Assembly: GCF_000517105.1 (NCBI RefSeq)
Contig: NZ_KI912152.1
Coordinates: forward strand, 206,528 to 270,527
From: Fischerella sp. PCC 9605
GTDB lineage: Bacteria; Cyanobacteriota; Cyanobacteriia; Cyanobacteriales; Nostocaceae
Direction: 5' to 3'
DNA length: 64,000 nt
A program made the position numbers and the translations under genes. Positions within the stretch are counted from its first letter, which is position 1. Each line of letters starts with the position of its first letter. This document shows, piece by piece, positions 41,424 to 51,420 of the stretch. The notes under the pieces are model-generated. The model saw only the letters and a program-made list of their open reading frames with translations. It made no database searches and was not told the DNA's origin.

Positions 41424-43118
41424 AAATAGACACGATAATATAGATGCGCTGACAAATCAACGCACCAATTAAATCTTCGTTTACTCTCTAACTCGCCAAG
41501 AGGAACCGTCGCTCTAGCAAATCCATTCCTGCTCGTCCGTACATCTGTCGATGGGCGCATCTTCAACCGATTAATCTGCCCCTCTACCTGTCCATTACTG
41601 GTTGATAGAGTGATTCCTGCTTTGACCGCATCATAGTCTTCCCGTAGGCTTCGGGCCAAGCGCTCAAAGGGAGCCAGTTGACTTTGCTCGGCTTGTTCTA
41701 ACCAAGGGTCAAATTGTTTTGACTGCCTTTGCCTGACCAGTTGGGCAAAGTCCTGAGCCAGACGAATAGCATCGGCTAATTCTGCTTGCTGGGTTAAGCG
41801 CTGTACAAGCTGTTGCTCCTCGGATTGAAGCGTCTGTGTTTGCCGCAGGATCAGAAACGCCGCTCTTGTTGGTGTGAGCGCAGGGCGAGGAGAGTCCGCC
41901 ACTGGAGGCAGTCGTCGCCGAGTCGGATACTGGCGTAGTGTCACCCCTTGTGCCTGAGCTAATTGCCGCATATAGCGAGTGACGGTCATGTAGCTACCTT
42001 TGTACCCTTGTTTTTGAATTTCGCGAAACAGCACTTTCACCTGCCTACGTCCCTGGTTGTACTGCTGGAGCAGATAGGCTTTGTAGGGATTGAGCAAACT
42101 CCTGCCTTTGTCACTGCGTCCTTGTCGTTCAGGAAAGCTGGGGCTGAGCAGATAGCGTTGCACGGTGCGACTACTGAGCTTCACTTTTTGAGCAATTGCT
42201 TTCAACGACCAGCCCTGTTGGTGCAATTGCCAAACCTTCTGGTAGGTTTTCAACCGTTTCGCTCGTCGCTGTTGGGCGCGTTGCTGAACATCCGGTTGAG
42301 TGGGAGCCTGACTTGCCAGCACCACTACGGCTCCATCTGGCGCATCTGCTAAACGTTGAGCGGTGTCTATGGCTTTTAAAATCGAACCCTGGCTGCTCAG
42401 AGCTTGCTCCAACACCTCGGTTAAGTTCTGCAATAAATGGAAGCGGTAGCTACTTGAATGGCAGCTGGTGCCCCTTGACTCATGCCACTCCTATAGGTCG
42501 CAGAGCGATCGCGGGAGAGAACCTCGATGCCGGGGTGTTGCTCCAACCACTGCGCTAAGGTGTCTGCTTCGCGATCCTTCAGTAGCGCAATCGGTCGCTG
42601 CTGCTCGAGATCCACCAAACAACCCCTAACTGTTTGAGCGACCCAATTGGGGGTAGCGGAAGTCTCGCCAAGCAGCGCAGGATAGTATCTCGACTGAAGG
42701 AGTAACCCTGTTTCTGAATCAACCTTGCCCCTGCTGCTCCCCCTAAAGCCAGTCCAGCGTCTTGGATCTGTTGAGTCATCCGGTTGGTTCGACGTGCCCA
42801 AGGTGCGACCAGTTGAGGCAACCGTTCGGTAAAGATGCGGCGTTGACAGCCCCGATTGTCGCAGAACAGTTTACGAACCGTGACTTCCAAAGTGACTGCA
42901 CATTCAGCCCAGTTCAGATCCCGCAAGGTTCGTTCATAGCGGCTATGAACTCGCTGGCTCAACTTTTGGCAGACTGGGCAGGCAGCATGGGGCTGGGTTG
43001 AAGTGAGCTTGAGGGTTATATGCCCTGTGGTTGCTTCTACAGCCTCTTGCTCTAGGCTCAGATGCGTTGAATCGGGTAAAAGTTGGCGGATGAGATGTTG
43101 AATGAAGTGGGTGCTCTC
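41420..43118 (-). pseudogene. ISL3-family transposase with two frameshifts
   Basis: Three consecutive frames make one protein of about 560 residues. First, 43118-42579: [58 protein letters not shown]. Second, to about 42430: [42 protein letters not shown]. Third, 42433-41420: ending with the DDE-region SNGQVEGQINRLKMRPS typical of ISL3. Frame changes near 42650 and 42430, and no ATG at the 5' end. Probably inactive unless frameshifting is programmed. Confidence 0.8.
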
Positions 43119-43141
43119 CTACAAATGTTCTCTATTTCTAG
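41420..43141 (-). mobile_element. ISL3-family insertion sequence (1.7 kb)
   Basis: Short inverted ends CTAGAAATAGA (41420-41430) and TCTATTTCTAG (43131-43141) enclose one transposase gene on the minus strand; its stop codon lies in the left end. Ends are short, so the exact borders are provisional. Adjacent on the left is the 133-bp palindromic element. Confidence 0.65.
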
Positions 43142-43514
43142 TTTGTCAAAGCTTCACCAAAAATGCGTAAGAACCAATAAATATCGTATAATTCGGAGTA
43201 ACACAGGTCTTTGCCAAGGAAAGTGGAAACTAGCAACCAAACTGCCAGCAATCAAACAGGTCACTTCCGAAGCGTCTGTGGAACTGTCGGATGCGGCAAC
43301 GGAACGTATCCGAGCAATGCAATATCTTAGCAGCGCACCAGATCGAGCCAGCTATTCAACTTTCTTCACTTTTTATGCTAACTTCTGTTGCAATTTGAGC
43401 CTCAAACACCAGGTTTTATCCTGACTTTAATCCCTCAAACCTTTACTACATTATCCTTACAGCCATTTTCGATTTTGCTCGCTCTAGATCCGACTAATGC
43501 ATAAGGTTTGAAGG

Positions 43515-43970
43515 TTAGTGGTGGATGGCGATCACTCCAAGAATTTTTTTGAGTGCTTGTTGCATAACTTTTACTTCTTCATCACTGAGTTGATCGCCGA
43601 AATATTCCGCAATTCCTTGTGAATAAATAGCCCACATTTTCTTTTGCATTGCTGCGCCTGCTTCAGTCAAGACAGCGAAGGTTCCCCTCCGATCAGTCAG
43701 ACAGGGTTCCCGCCGCAATAACTTCTGTTTCTCTAAGCGATCAAGCAAGCGTGTCAGGTTACTGCGGCTCAACAAAACTTGCTCGGCAAGTTCGCTTAAC
43801 CGTAACCGCTGCTCAGGAGTGTCTTTGAGTGCCCACAACACGTCATACCATTCCAAGGGCGGCAGATTGGCAGCCGATAGCCGTTCCTGAATCTGCTCAA
43901 TCACCTGGATCTGGGCAGTCAAGAACAGTCGCCAAGTGGAATTTCGCATCTCGTCTAGCTTCTTAGGCAT
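43515..43970 (-). CDS. MarR-family transcriptional regulator
   Basis: 151 residues. Winged-helix core: LPPLEWYDVLWALKDTPEQR, LRLSELAEQVLLSRSNLTRL, LDRLEKQKLLRREPCLTDRR, GTFAVLTEAGAAMQKKMW, all typical MarR. It is divergent from the glutathionyl-hydroquinone-reductase-type gene, with candidate operators in between at 43993-44050. A likely repressor responding to quinones or electrophiles, by analogy with similar pairs; the ligand is inferred. Confidence 0.9.
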   Translation of the reverse strand: MPKKLDEMRNSTWRLFLTAQIQVIEQIQERLSAANLPPLEWYDVLWALKDTPEQRLRLSELAEQVLLSRSNLTRLLDRLEKQKLLRREPCLTDRRGTFAVLTEAGAAMQKKMWAIYSQGIAEYFGDQLSDEEVKVMQQALKKILGVIAIHH

Positions 43971-43992
43971 AGGGCAAAAAAACTTTTGTCAA

Positions 43993-44050
43993 AGTAGTTG
44001 CAATTTCAATTATCGCAGATTAGGATAATTTTAGTTGCAAACGCAATTAC
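43993..44050. promoter_or_regulatory. Two TTGCAA-type dyads, candidate MarR operators
   Basis: AGTAGTTGCAATTTCAATTA at 43993-44012 and TTAGTTGCAAACGCAATTAC at 44031-44050 lie just upstream of the marR start (43970). The second is nearly identical to TAGTTGCAAATGCAATTA at 52891-52908, ahead of the second GST-type gene. Arms TA(G/A)TTGC...GCAATTA are about 4 bases apart. Confidence 0.6.
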
Positions 44051-44589
44051 TTTTTTTCAACTATTGCAAGAGTAATTTTACTCAAGAAGGCACAAATGCA
44101 AAAGCAGAATCCTTTCAGAATCATCGCGGTGGTTGGAGCTTCCACACTTGGGCGATCGCTGCCAATGTTGCCAGCAGTTTGTTTGAGGAGGTGTGAGTTT
44201 GGTTGAGTTAGCAGGAGTCAGCATAATGCTTGCCACCCTTGCGCTAATAGCGGCCAACCTGTTGCAGTGGCAACCCAGATGGCAACTATCAACGTCTAGT
44301 CCAGGGTCAAAAAATGTTAATTGTGACCGTATGCGAAAGTGATTTCTACTCAGGCTCAACCTTGCACCCTTGGATTTTCAGCAGCCATATCTGAGAGCAA
44401 TTATCAACTTCATTGGCATTACGTTACGGACATTCAATTTGTGAATGCTAACGGACTCAATGCTAGCTTGTGCGAACAATCATTGGTACAAGTATACAAG
44501 TACAAGAAACGCTCATAAAATTGGCGATCAATTGGTAAACGTCTAACTCAATTTCGAGGGTGCTTTCTCATTCATCATCGGAGATTTCC
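44051..44589. other. Leader region with coding remnants
   Basis: 540 bases between the operators and the GST-type gene. A plus-strand frame from 44096 (MQKQNPFRIIAVVGASTLGR) stops after 37 codons, and another (IMLATLALIAANLLQWQ) reads like a membrane segment. They look like pieces of decayed genes; none is called. Confidence 0.3.
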
Positions 44590-45540
44590 ATGAAACTATT
44601 ATTGAACGGTGTCTGGCATTGTGACTTTCAACTTCTTGAAGGAGAGCGGATTCAAACCGGGTCTTTTCGAGATGTCATTTCTGCCGATGGGTCTTCTCGC
44701 TTTCAACCTGAACCTGATCGCTATCACCTGTATGTTTCCTTTGCCTGTCCTTTTGCCCATCGCACTATCTTAGCTCGTCAATTGAAGCGATTAGAAAACG
44801 TAATTTCGATGTCGGTTCTCAGTCCAGATTGGGGCGATCCGAACGGTTGGATATTTGGCAACTGGGACAATACTACACCGGATACCGTCAATGGTTGTGA
44901 CTATCTCCATCAGGTGTATATTAAGGCAAAACCAGACTTTACAGGCAGAGTCACGGTTCCTGTCCTGTGGGATAAGAAAACAGGAACAATCGTCAACAAT
45001 GAGTCTGCAGATATCTTGCGAATGCTGGCGACTGAATTTGATGCATTCGGGAATGACATGCTTGAACTCTATCCCAAACAACTGAAAGCAGAGATTGATC
45101 AAATTAATGCATTTGTGTCTGGTCGTATCAATATCGGCGTTTATAAAGTTGGTTTTGCCAGTTCTCAAGCTGATTACGATGTTGCTATCGAGCAGCTATT
45201 TGATGCTCTAGATACCATAGAAGCTCGATTAACTGGCAAACAATATTTAGTAAGCGATCGTCTCACTGAAGCTGATATTCGCCTGTTTGTAACTCTGGTT
45301 CGGTTCGACGTAGCCTACTACGGAGCCTTGAATTGTAATCTCCGTCATCTCACCGATTATCCAAATCTGTGGAACTACACGCGCCACATTTATCACTTAC
45401 CCAACGTGGCACAGACAGTGAAATTTGACCACATCAAGCGCCACTATTACGACACTTATGAAGGAATGATTAATCGGCGGATTGTTCCTAAAGGACCACT
45501 CCTTGATTGGGATGCTCCTAGCTTGCAAGCCTGCCATTAG
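44590..45540 (+). CDS. Glutathionyl-hydroquinone reductase (YqjG/Ecm4-type GST)
   Basis: 316 residues from the ATG at 44590 (GGAGA five bases upstream; an upstream in-frame start at 44560 lacks a site). Xi-class GST: YVSFACPFAHRTILARQLKR with catalytic Cys in C-P-F-A, then MSVLSPDWGDPNGWIFGN, TVPVLWDKKTGTIVNNESAD, LVSDRLTEADIRLFVTLVRF, YPNLWNYTRHIYHLPNVAQT and the end IVPKGPLLDW. It reduces glutathionyl-hydroquinones or similar adducts in the cytosol. Next to a divergent MarR regulator and shared operators. Confidence 0.9.
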   Translation: MKLLLNGVWHCDFQLLEGERIQTGSFRDVISADGSSRFQPEPDRYHLYVSFACPFAHRTILARQLKRLENVISMSVLSPDWGDPNGWIFGNWDNTTPDTVNGCDYLHQVYIKAKPDFTGRVTVPVLWDKKTGTIVNNESADILRMLATEFDAFGNDMLELYPKQLKAEIDQINAFVSGRINIGVYKVGFASSQADYDVAIEQLFDALDTIEARLTGKQYLVSDRLTEADIRLFVTLVRFDVAYYGALNCNLRHLTDYPNLWNYTRHIYHLPNVAQTVKFDHIKRHYYDTYEGMINRRIVPKGPLLDWDAPSLQACH

Positions 45541-46524
45541 GATAGCCCAGTTATTGAACGTGATCGCAGCCAACAAGTCGCTGGGATATTCTGTATTAAT
45601 TATTTTAATAGCTCTTAATAGCTATGACTCGCTTTCAAAACGTTATGTGAACTCTGATAGATAGTGTTTTAGATGAATTTTTATTCTTTTCAAGTTGCTA
45701 CCATAAATAATCTGCTAATACTGTATTTAAAATTACATAACTTAATAGCATAAAAGATATAAAAGTAATATTGAATACCTACTATTGAAAATATTTATTC
45801 ACTTGTAGCTAGGCAAAAAATTTGAGTGTAGCATTAGCAAGACGGAGTTATACTAATATTGCCGTACAACTGTTAAATTTGCTGTATTGTCTTCACTATA
45901 AGAACCTTAAGAATTTGGAGATAGCTAAAATAAAAGCTAATAAAACCTCAAAACACTTAATGAAGAAATCAGTGAAAACTGTAAATAAAAACACTTAATA
46001 TATTTTTACATGCTTGTATGATTAAATACCTAAAAACAATACTTATTTAATAATAAAAAGTTATTTGTAAAATGAAATACATTTTTTAAAATAAGAATTT
46101 TAGGTTATTGTTTTGTGTGTAATCAAAATAATGATGTTAAATTTACACGTGCTTGATTTTGAATTGCACAAAAATGTAAATAGTTTAACATCGATTTTAA
46201 TAGCTAGCCCTGTCAAGGCGACAAAAAATTGCTGACAAAATACACGGTACTTATAGATGAATAATGATTGCAATGGCCTCCATTGACGTGTATTTGTTAT
46301 GTTTTGAATTTCAACCATTCGCTTCGACTTTCCAAGATTTGACTTCACACGTTTGTTCGAGATCATTTCTCAAGTAATCTCGTACTCCCAAGAAAAAATA
46401 CAAGTTTCCAATAAAAGGTGCCCGATTTCATACTTGCATTCTGCACCTCCTATTCCAGTTTAGTGCTTAGTTTTCCTAACATACCAAACTGTCTAACGTT
46501 TTTAAAGCTAAGAGGACATCATCC
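45541..46524. other. ~1-kb AT-rich leader of the 46.5-52.6 kb gene set
   Basis: No supported gene on either strand. Composition is very A+T-rich with many TAATA and poly-A/T tracts. The last 30 bases include AGAGGAC, a Shine-Dalgarno for the gene at 46525. It probably holds the promoter of the cluster; no clear -35/-10 or riboswitch fold could be assigned by eye. Confidence 0.4.
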
Positions 46525-47574
46525 ATGACACTCAATCTTAGTTTAGCTCGCAATTACGAACCAGAAGATGTCTGGTTGCCTTTTTCCGAGAGCATCCTGG
46601 AGTGGGATAGAGATTTTTATCAATTAATGCTAAATGATGAAATCAGAATGATTGCTTATAAAAATGCAATTCAGCAAGTGGTTAAGCCTGGAATGGTTGT
46701 TTTGGATCTTGGTACTGGAACAGGAATTTTAGGATTATGGGCTTTGCAAGCAGGTGCAAAATATCTATACGCTATTGATCTAAATTCCGAAATACTTTCT
46801 ATTGCAATCCAAACATTTGAGCAAGGAAATTTCACTGGAAGATATGAGGTTTTTAACGGTATTTCCTATGATATCAATCTCCCAACACGGGTAGATCTGA
46901 TTATTTCTGAAATTATGGGAAATATTGGGGACAATGAAGATTTTATACCAATTTTAACAGACGCGCGCCACCGCTTTCTTAAGAAAGAAGGAAGAATGTT
47001 GCCGTCTAGAGTATACAGTAAGTTAGTACCAGTAAGCTCTCTCAAAGCTCACCAACAAGTCCAATCAAAAAATGCCAAAAGAATAAATGCAAACTACAGC
47101 ATAGAAAACATTTTACAAAGATTTGCAATTAAGAGTCCGTTTAGCATTTACTATGATGTGATTATTCCACATACAAGTTACCTCAGTACCCCCCAGGTAG
47201 CCAAAGAATTCAAATTAGATGGGAATGATCAACCTGTTTACGAAATCGCTCTCACTTTCACTGTAGAAGTAGATGGTATTTTTACTGGATTCAAAGGAAG
47301 TTTTGTTGCCAATCTTTCGGACTCAGTTACTTTAGATATATCAGGATGTGATATTGCATCTCGTACCACTTCCGACAGTTGGAAACACTGCTATTTACCA
47401 GTGGAAATTCCAGTGGAGGTAAAGCTTGGTGATGAGATTTACTTACTTTATAGTCGTTCTTATCCCAAATATAGAGATTCACTGTTTCGACAATGTTATA
47501 AGTGGAGTGGAACCATCAAACGTCAAGGTCACGTAATCAATGTTTTTCATCAAAGTATGGAAGGTGGGGAGTAG
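46525..47574 (+). CDS. PRMT-like protein methyltransferase
   Basis: 349 residues. SAM domain: WDRDFYQLMLNDEIRMIAYK, VVLDLGTGTGILGLWALQAG, YAIDLNSEILSIA, RVDLIISEIMGNIGDNEDFI (the S-E-x-M-G 'double-E loop' region of arginine methyltransferases), RMLPSRVYSKLVPVSS. The C-terminal half (YEIALTFTVEVDGIFTGFKG) has the beta-barrel pattern of PRMTs. The second Glu of the double-E loop appears as DNED. Arg N-methylation, or methylation of an amino acid or guanidine, is the likely chemistry. First gene of the putative pathway. Confidence 0.78.
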   Translation: MTLNLSLARNYEPEDVWLPFSESILEWDRDFYQLMLNDEIRMIAYKNAIQQVVKPGMVVLDLGTGTGILGLWALQAGAKYLYAIDLNSEILSIAIQTFEQGNFTGRYEVFNGISYDINLPTRVDLIISEIMGNIGDNEDFIPILTDARHRFLKKEGRMLPSRVYSKLVPVSSLKAHQQVQSKNAKRINANYSIENILQRFAIKSPFSIYYDVIIPHTSYLSTPQVAKEFKLDGNDQPVYEIALTFTVEVDGIFTGFKGSFVANLSDSVTLDISGCDIASRTTSDSWKHCYLPVEIPVEVKLGDEIYLLYSRSYPKYRDSLFRQCYKWSGTIKRQGHVINVFHQSMEGGE

Positions 47575-47721
47575 CGAAATATTGAAGCAATATTGAAACT
47601 AAGTAAACTGGGAAAATATTTAAAAAAGTAGTTTTTCTATTACTTAAGAAAACGAGTTATTCAACTATTGTTGATTATCTTGAAACTTTTCTAAACCTGC
47701 AAATAATTAAGGTAAGTATTG

Positions 47722-48249
47722 ATGGCTAGAAATCAAACAGAATTGATTGATTCATCACTATTTTTAGGAATGCACAGTGTCAACGAAGAAATTAGAATCT
47801 CATGTAAAAATTACTTTGTAGGAAGGCTGCAGAAAACAATAGGCATGAGCTTAGAACATGTTGGGGGCTGTGACAATATCATCTGGTTGTATCCAAGGGA
47901 ATTACAAGATGCTTACTACCCCTTCATGGATACATTGCATACAATTATGAAGATGAACAGGCTTCCGTATGAAGACAATGACATTAAAATAGCTCTGGCT
48001 GACTCACAATTACAAGCTTTACCTATGTACGATAGGTTACTGATTGCACTTGCAAAAAGTCGCAAGGAGGTTGTTTATACAGTGAATAAACAGCTCCTTA
48101 GCAAAGGTAATTTACCAGTTTGTAATCCGCAATTTTCTCATGAAAAAAGTTTTCCTGATTTCTTGGAACATTTGTATCAAACATCCTTACAACTAAGAAT
48201 ACCAAACAGCCAACTTACGAGTGATTACTACAGCAATCCTAACAGATGA
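47722..48249 (+). CDS. DUF6190-like protein, PIN-like N-terminus
   Basis: 175 residues from the ATG at 47722. Motifs: IDSSLFLGMHSVNEEIRIS, SLEHVGGCDNIIWLYPRELQ, DAYYPFMDTLHTIMKM, LPYEDNDIKIALADS, YTVNKQLLSKG. From memory this matches an uncharacterised family (DUF6190) known mainly from actinobacterial gene clusters; the D-x3-F near the N-terminus and later acidic residues recall PIN-type nuclease folds. Its role in a metabolic cluster is unknown. It lies between the PRMT-like and oxidase genes. Confidence 0.6.
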   Translation: MARNQTELIDSSLFLGMHSVNEEIRISCKNYFVGRLQKTIGMSLEHVGGCDNIIWLYPRELQDAYYPFMDTLHTIMKMNRLPYEDNDIKIALADSQLQALPMYDRLLIALAKSRKEVVYTVNKQLLSKGNLPVCNPQFSHEKSFPDFLEHLYQTSLQLRIPNSQLTSDYYSNPNR

Positions 48250-48328
48250 GTGGGTAAAAAAATTGCTCAACAGTATAACAAAACTCAAATAATACGACCT
48301 ATCTCAATTAAGTATAAGGAAATTTGAC

Positions 48329-49153
48329 ATGAATTACAGTAAAAAGCTGTTTCTATATAACCGTAGCATTTTAGATACAGATTCTTACCAAGAACTGCTG
48401 GAAATTGAAAATTCATGGATATCTGAAATTTTTGACTCTATTAAAAGTAAAACAAAAATAATTAAATCAAAAACAGAATTTCAAGAAGCATTCGATCACC
48501 TCCTTTTGGAAGAACGTAACGCACCTTCAGAAGATGCTGATTATATATCAACTCAGATAAGTTTTGATGAATTTCTGATAATTATCCAGGAGTTTGCTGT
48601 TGATGGCCTTACTGAAGCTCAAGCATTTTTCCCTATCATTCCTAGACTTCCTATCACAGCCCAAATGCCTATTTTAAGAGTGTTAATTGATGAATTTGGT
48701 TGTGGTAATTTTCAGCAAGCACACTCTAGTCTTTATAATCAGTTGCTGTCTGAGTTAGGACTACCTACCACTATTGAAAGCTATCTAGATATTTTAAATC
48801 CTGAAAGCTATGCTTTCTTGAATATATTCTACTGGCTAACAAAGAGAGCGCCAGATGTCGAATATTTTCTAGGGGCTTTAGCATACTTAGAAAGTATGAT
48901 TCCTTTTGCTTTTAAGTGCTTTGCAAACGCCTGCCAGAGATTCAATATCGTTAACAGTAAATATTATACGGAGCATATTCACATTGACTATTTTCACGCA
49001 AAGGATACATTGCGGGCACTATGGGAAGTAGAGACAGCTATTGGTCTTGATTATACAAAAGCCTGGACAGGCGTCCAGATAGCAAGTTTCATTACTGCAC
49101 AGGCTTTTGATGCCGCTTTAAAAAAAGCAAAAAAAAAATTAGTGGCTCTGTAG
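48329..49153 (+). CDS. Heme-oxygenase-like diiron oxidase (HDO/iron-containing redox enzyme family)
   Basis: 274 residues, AAGGA before the ATG. All-helical; metal-ligand pattern: DGLTEAQAFFPIIPRLP (Glu), RVLIDEFGCGNFQQAHSSLY (Glu, His), LGALAYLESMIPFAFKCFAN (Glu), YYTEHIHIDYFHAKDTLRAL (His, Asp, His). This is the layout of HDO-type non-heme diiron enzymes related to SznF, UndA and similar oxidases that carry out N-oxygenation, desaturation or C-C cleavage in natural-product routes. Substrate unknown. It is followed by a Rieske-type electron carrier. Confidence 0.75.
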   Translation: MNYSKKLFLYNRSILDTDSYQELLEIENSWISEIFDSIKSKTKIIKSKTEFQEAFDHLLLEERNAPSEDADYISTQISFDEFLIIIQEFAVDGLTEAQAFFPIIPRLPITAQMPILRVLIDEFGCGNFQQAHSSLYNQLLSELGLPTTIESYLDILNPESYAFLNIFYWLTKRAPDVEYFLGALAYLESMIPFAFKCFANACQRFNIVNSKYYTEHIHIDYFHAKDTLRALWEVETAIGLDYTKAWTGVQIASFITAQAFDAALKKAKKKLVAL

Positions 49154-49176
49154 TAAGCATCAATAAAAGCTATAAA

Positions 49177-49434
49177 TTGGCTTCTGAGTTGACCTCTATC
49201 AAAGCAGATTATAGTTCAGAAAAATTTTCCGTAAAACTTAAAGACCAAGAGTATCTTATTCCTGTAGCTTGCCCCCATCGCGGAGGTAAAATGTACTGTG
49301 GCTTTATTAATGAAAAAAAAGGAACTATAGCCTGTCCTTTACATTTCTCCAAATTTGATATTGCCTCAGGCAAAGTCTTAGCAGGGCCTGCATGTGCCTC
49401 CCTTGAGGTTATCGAAATACTAAACAATAAATGA
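49177..49434 (+). CDS. Rieske [2Fe-2S] ferredoxin-like protein
   Basis: 85 residues from a TTG (the open frame extends somewhat further up, over the oxidase 3' end). Cluster ligands are C-P-H-R-G-G in VACPHRGGKMYCGFI and C-P-L-H-F in TIACPLHFSKFDIASGKVL, the two Rieske motifs. Small and free-standing, so an electron-transfer partner, most simply to the adjacent diiron oxidase. It begins 24 bases after that gene. A run of nine A at the end of the upstream gene makes the exact start uncertain. Confidence 0.85.
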   Translation: MASELTSIKADYSSEKFSVKLKDQEYLIPVACPHRGGKMYCGFINEKKGTIACPLHFSKFDIASGKVLAGPACASLEVIEILNNK

Positions 49435-49593
49435 GAGAACTAAGAAAATTGATTTTTGTTAAAGCAGTTCTATTCCAGAAGTGCATAAATTAATTGTGTT
49501 TGCACTCATTAAGAATACAGAAGAAAGCTTTGTAGTAAGCGATAGAGCTAATCCGACGGGTAGTTAGTGAAAATCTAGAAGATCCTAAATACT

Positions 49594-50889
49594 GTGATAT
49601 CTATGCTAGCTTTTGACATTGCGTGGGTACGTGCCCAATTTCCAGCACTTACACAACAAACCAAAGAATCAGCAACTATTTTCTTTGATGGTCCAGGTGG
49701 AACACAAACACCTCAACAGGTTATTGATGCTATAAGCGACTATCTGAGATATAAAAACGCCAATACTCACGGTGCGTTTAACAGGAGTGTACGAACTGAC
49801 GAAATAATTGTCTCAGCTCGTTCTGCAATGGCTCAGTTTCTTGGATGTGACAAAGATGAAGTTGTGTTTGGTTCCAACATGACTTCCCTAACCTTTGCTT
49901 TGAGTCGGGCAATTGGTCGTCAGTTGCATTTAGGAGACGAAATCATTGTTACCCGGTTGGATCACGATGCCAACTTCACCCCTTGGCTAGCCCTAGAAGA
50001 GCATGGTGTCGTAGTTCGTGTTGTAGATATTCATGTTGAAGATTGCACACTGGATATGACTAATCTGGTACAGCAACTCAATGAGCGTACTCGGCTAGTT
50101 GCGGTAGGCTACGCTTCCAATGCTGTCGGAACTATCAACGATGTGGCTGAGGTAGCACGGCTAGCCCATGCTTTTGGTGCAATGGTCTTCGTTGATGCTG
50201 TCCATTATGCACCACATGGACCGATTGATGTGCAGACGATTGACTGCGACTTTCTAGTCTGTTCGCCGTACAAGTTCTTCGGACCACATCTGGGTGTTCT
50301 CTATGGTAAACGTGAACATCTCACTCGTTTACGTCCTTACAAAGTTCGACCAGCTTCAGATCAGATCCCTGAGTGTTGGGAAACTGGAACACAGAACCAC
50401 GAGGCAATTGCTGGCACTATAGCTACCATTGACTACATAGCTGAACTAGGTCGCCGTGTTGCTCCCACTGCTATAGATTACCGCAAACAGCTGCTAGCAG
50501 CTATGGAAGCGATCCGTCGCTACGAAAGGGAACTTTGTGAGCAGCTGGTTACTGGACTGCTGAAGATTCCTGATTTAACTCTCTATGGTATACGCGATAT
50601 AGCTGGCTTTGCCTGGCGCACACCAACAATTGGAGTTCGTTTAGCAGGTTATACTCCATGTGAGCTAGCCCAAATATTATCTGAGCGTGGTATCTGCACC
50701 TGGGATGGTAACCATTATGCAATCAACCTCACTGAGCGGCTAGGAATTGAATCAAGTGGTGGTCTATTACGCATTGGATTAGTGCACTATAACAGTGCTT
50801 TTGAAGTTGAGTTTTTCCTAGAACAACTCTATGAAATTAGCAGTCGTAGGTCTAGATATAGCGTTAAGATAGCTGGGTTAGCTCAATAA
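49594..50889 (+). CDS. Class-V aminotransferase / cysteine-desulfurase-like enzyme
   Basis: 431 residues from GTG (ATG nine bases in is equally possible). PLP-enzyme blocks: IFFDGPGGTQTPQQVIDAIS, EVVFGSNMTSLTFALSRAIG, ITRLDHDANFTPW-type HDANF, VAVGYASNAVGTINDVAEVA, FVDAVHYAPHGPIDV and the PLP-lysine in CSPYKFFGPHLGVLYGK. It matches 'cysteine desulfurase-like' class-V enzymes rather than housekeeping IscS or SufS: no mobile-Cys loop is obvious. It could provide an amino group, sulfur, or a C-S/C-N lyase step in the pathway. Confidence 0.83.
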   Translation: MISMLAFDIAWVRAQFPALTQQTKESATIFFDGPGGTQTPQQVIDAISDYLRYKNANTHGAFNRSVRTDEIIVSARSAMAQFLGCDKDEVVFGSNMTSLTFALSRAIGRQLHLGDEIIVTRLDHDANFTPWLALEEHGVVVRVVDIHVEDCTLDMTNLVQQLNERTRLVAVGYASNAVGTINDVAEVARLAHAFGAMVFVDAVHYAPHGPIDVQTIDCDFLVCSPYKFFGPHLGVLYGKREHLTRLRPYKVRPASDQIPECWETGTQNHEAIAGTIATIDYIAELGRRVAPTAIDYRKQLLAAMEAIRRYERELCEQLVTGLLKIPDLTLYGIRDIAGFAWRTPTIGVRLAGYTPCELAQILSERGICTWDGNHYAINLTERLGIESSGGLLRIGLVHYNSAFEVEFFLEQLYEISSRRSRYSVKIAGLAQ

Positions 50890-50943
50890 GCAGGTTATCA
50901 GTCAATACGGTTCAGATCAAATAATTTCCTTACCGATAACCTT

Positions 50944-50974
50944 TGTAGAGACTAGCAATTGCAATGTCTCTACA
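50944..50974. terminator. Hairpin after the aminotransferase gene
   Basis: TGTAGAGAC (50944-50952) and GTCTCTACA (50966-50974), nine perfect pairs, 13-base loop, 55 bases after the stop. No long U-run follows, so a terminator or mRNA-stabilising stem are both possible. Confidence 0.4.
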
Positions 50975-51420
50975 CATTGGAAAACCCCACAATAACTTTA
51001 ACTGAACGATATTAGGTTATCAGTACGATTTTGAGAGCAAGTTCATACCAAATAGGAGCAAGGATGACATCGGTTCACGCTAGCAGGTTGCTGTGTATCC
51101 TCCTTATCCATCTGGTATTTGGCTACTGATACTGCTTATTGATATCCTGCCGACCCATTTCCTTTCCAAATAAAGTAGGTTGCATGATGCGATCACAAGT
51201 TTATTGAGCAGATTTTATTCTGCGAAAACAATATCTCCATTTTGAAGGGATGTTGAGATAAATTTTTTCCTATTTTTCATTTTCAACTACAACTACACCT
51301 TCTTTAAGGTTGTAACTTTTTTCAGTTCATGATTCTCTATATTCATCTTATAAAAGACGGAATACAAGAGTTCAATTTCAAAGTTGAAGATACCATTACC
51401 TAGTCACAAGGAGAAAAAAA
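50975..51420. promoter_or_regulatory. Leader of the 51421 gene
   Basis: About 450 bases without a gene, ending in ACAAGGAGAAAAAAA before the ATG, the strongest Shine-Dalgarno in this gene set. Likely a separate promoter for the last gene. Confidence 0.4.

Noticed and set aside
43083-43424. 113-residue plus-strand frame at the right end of the ISL3 element
   Set aside because: It starts antisense to the transposase and runs across the element border into unrelated DNA, so it is chimeric.
44078-44359. 93-residue minus-strand frame between marR and the GST-type gene
   Set aside because: The plus strand shows decayed coding in the same place; this frame has no motif and is probably a shadow.
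45541-46524. Riboswitch or small RNA in the AT-rich leader
   Set aside because: No stable stem-loop or conserved core could be recognised by eye; left as unassigned leader.
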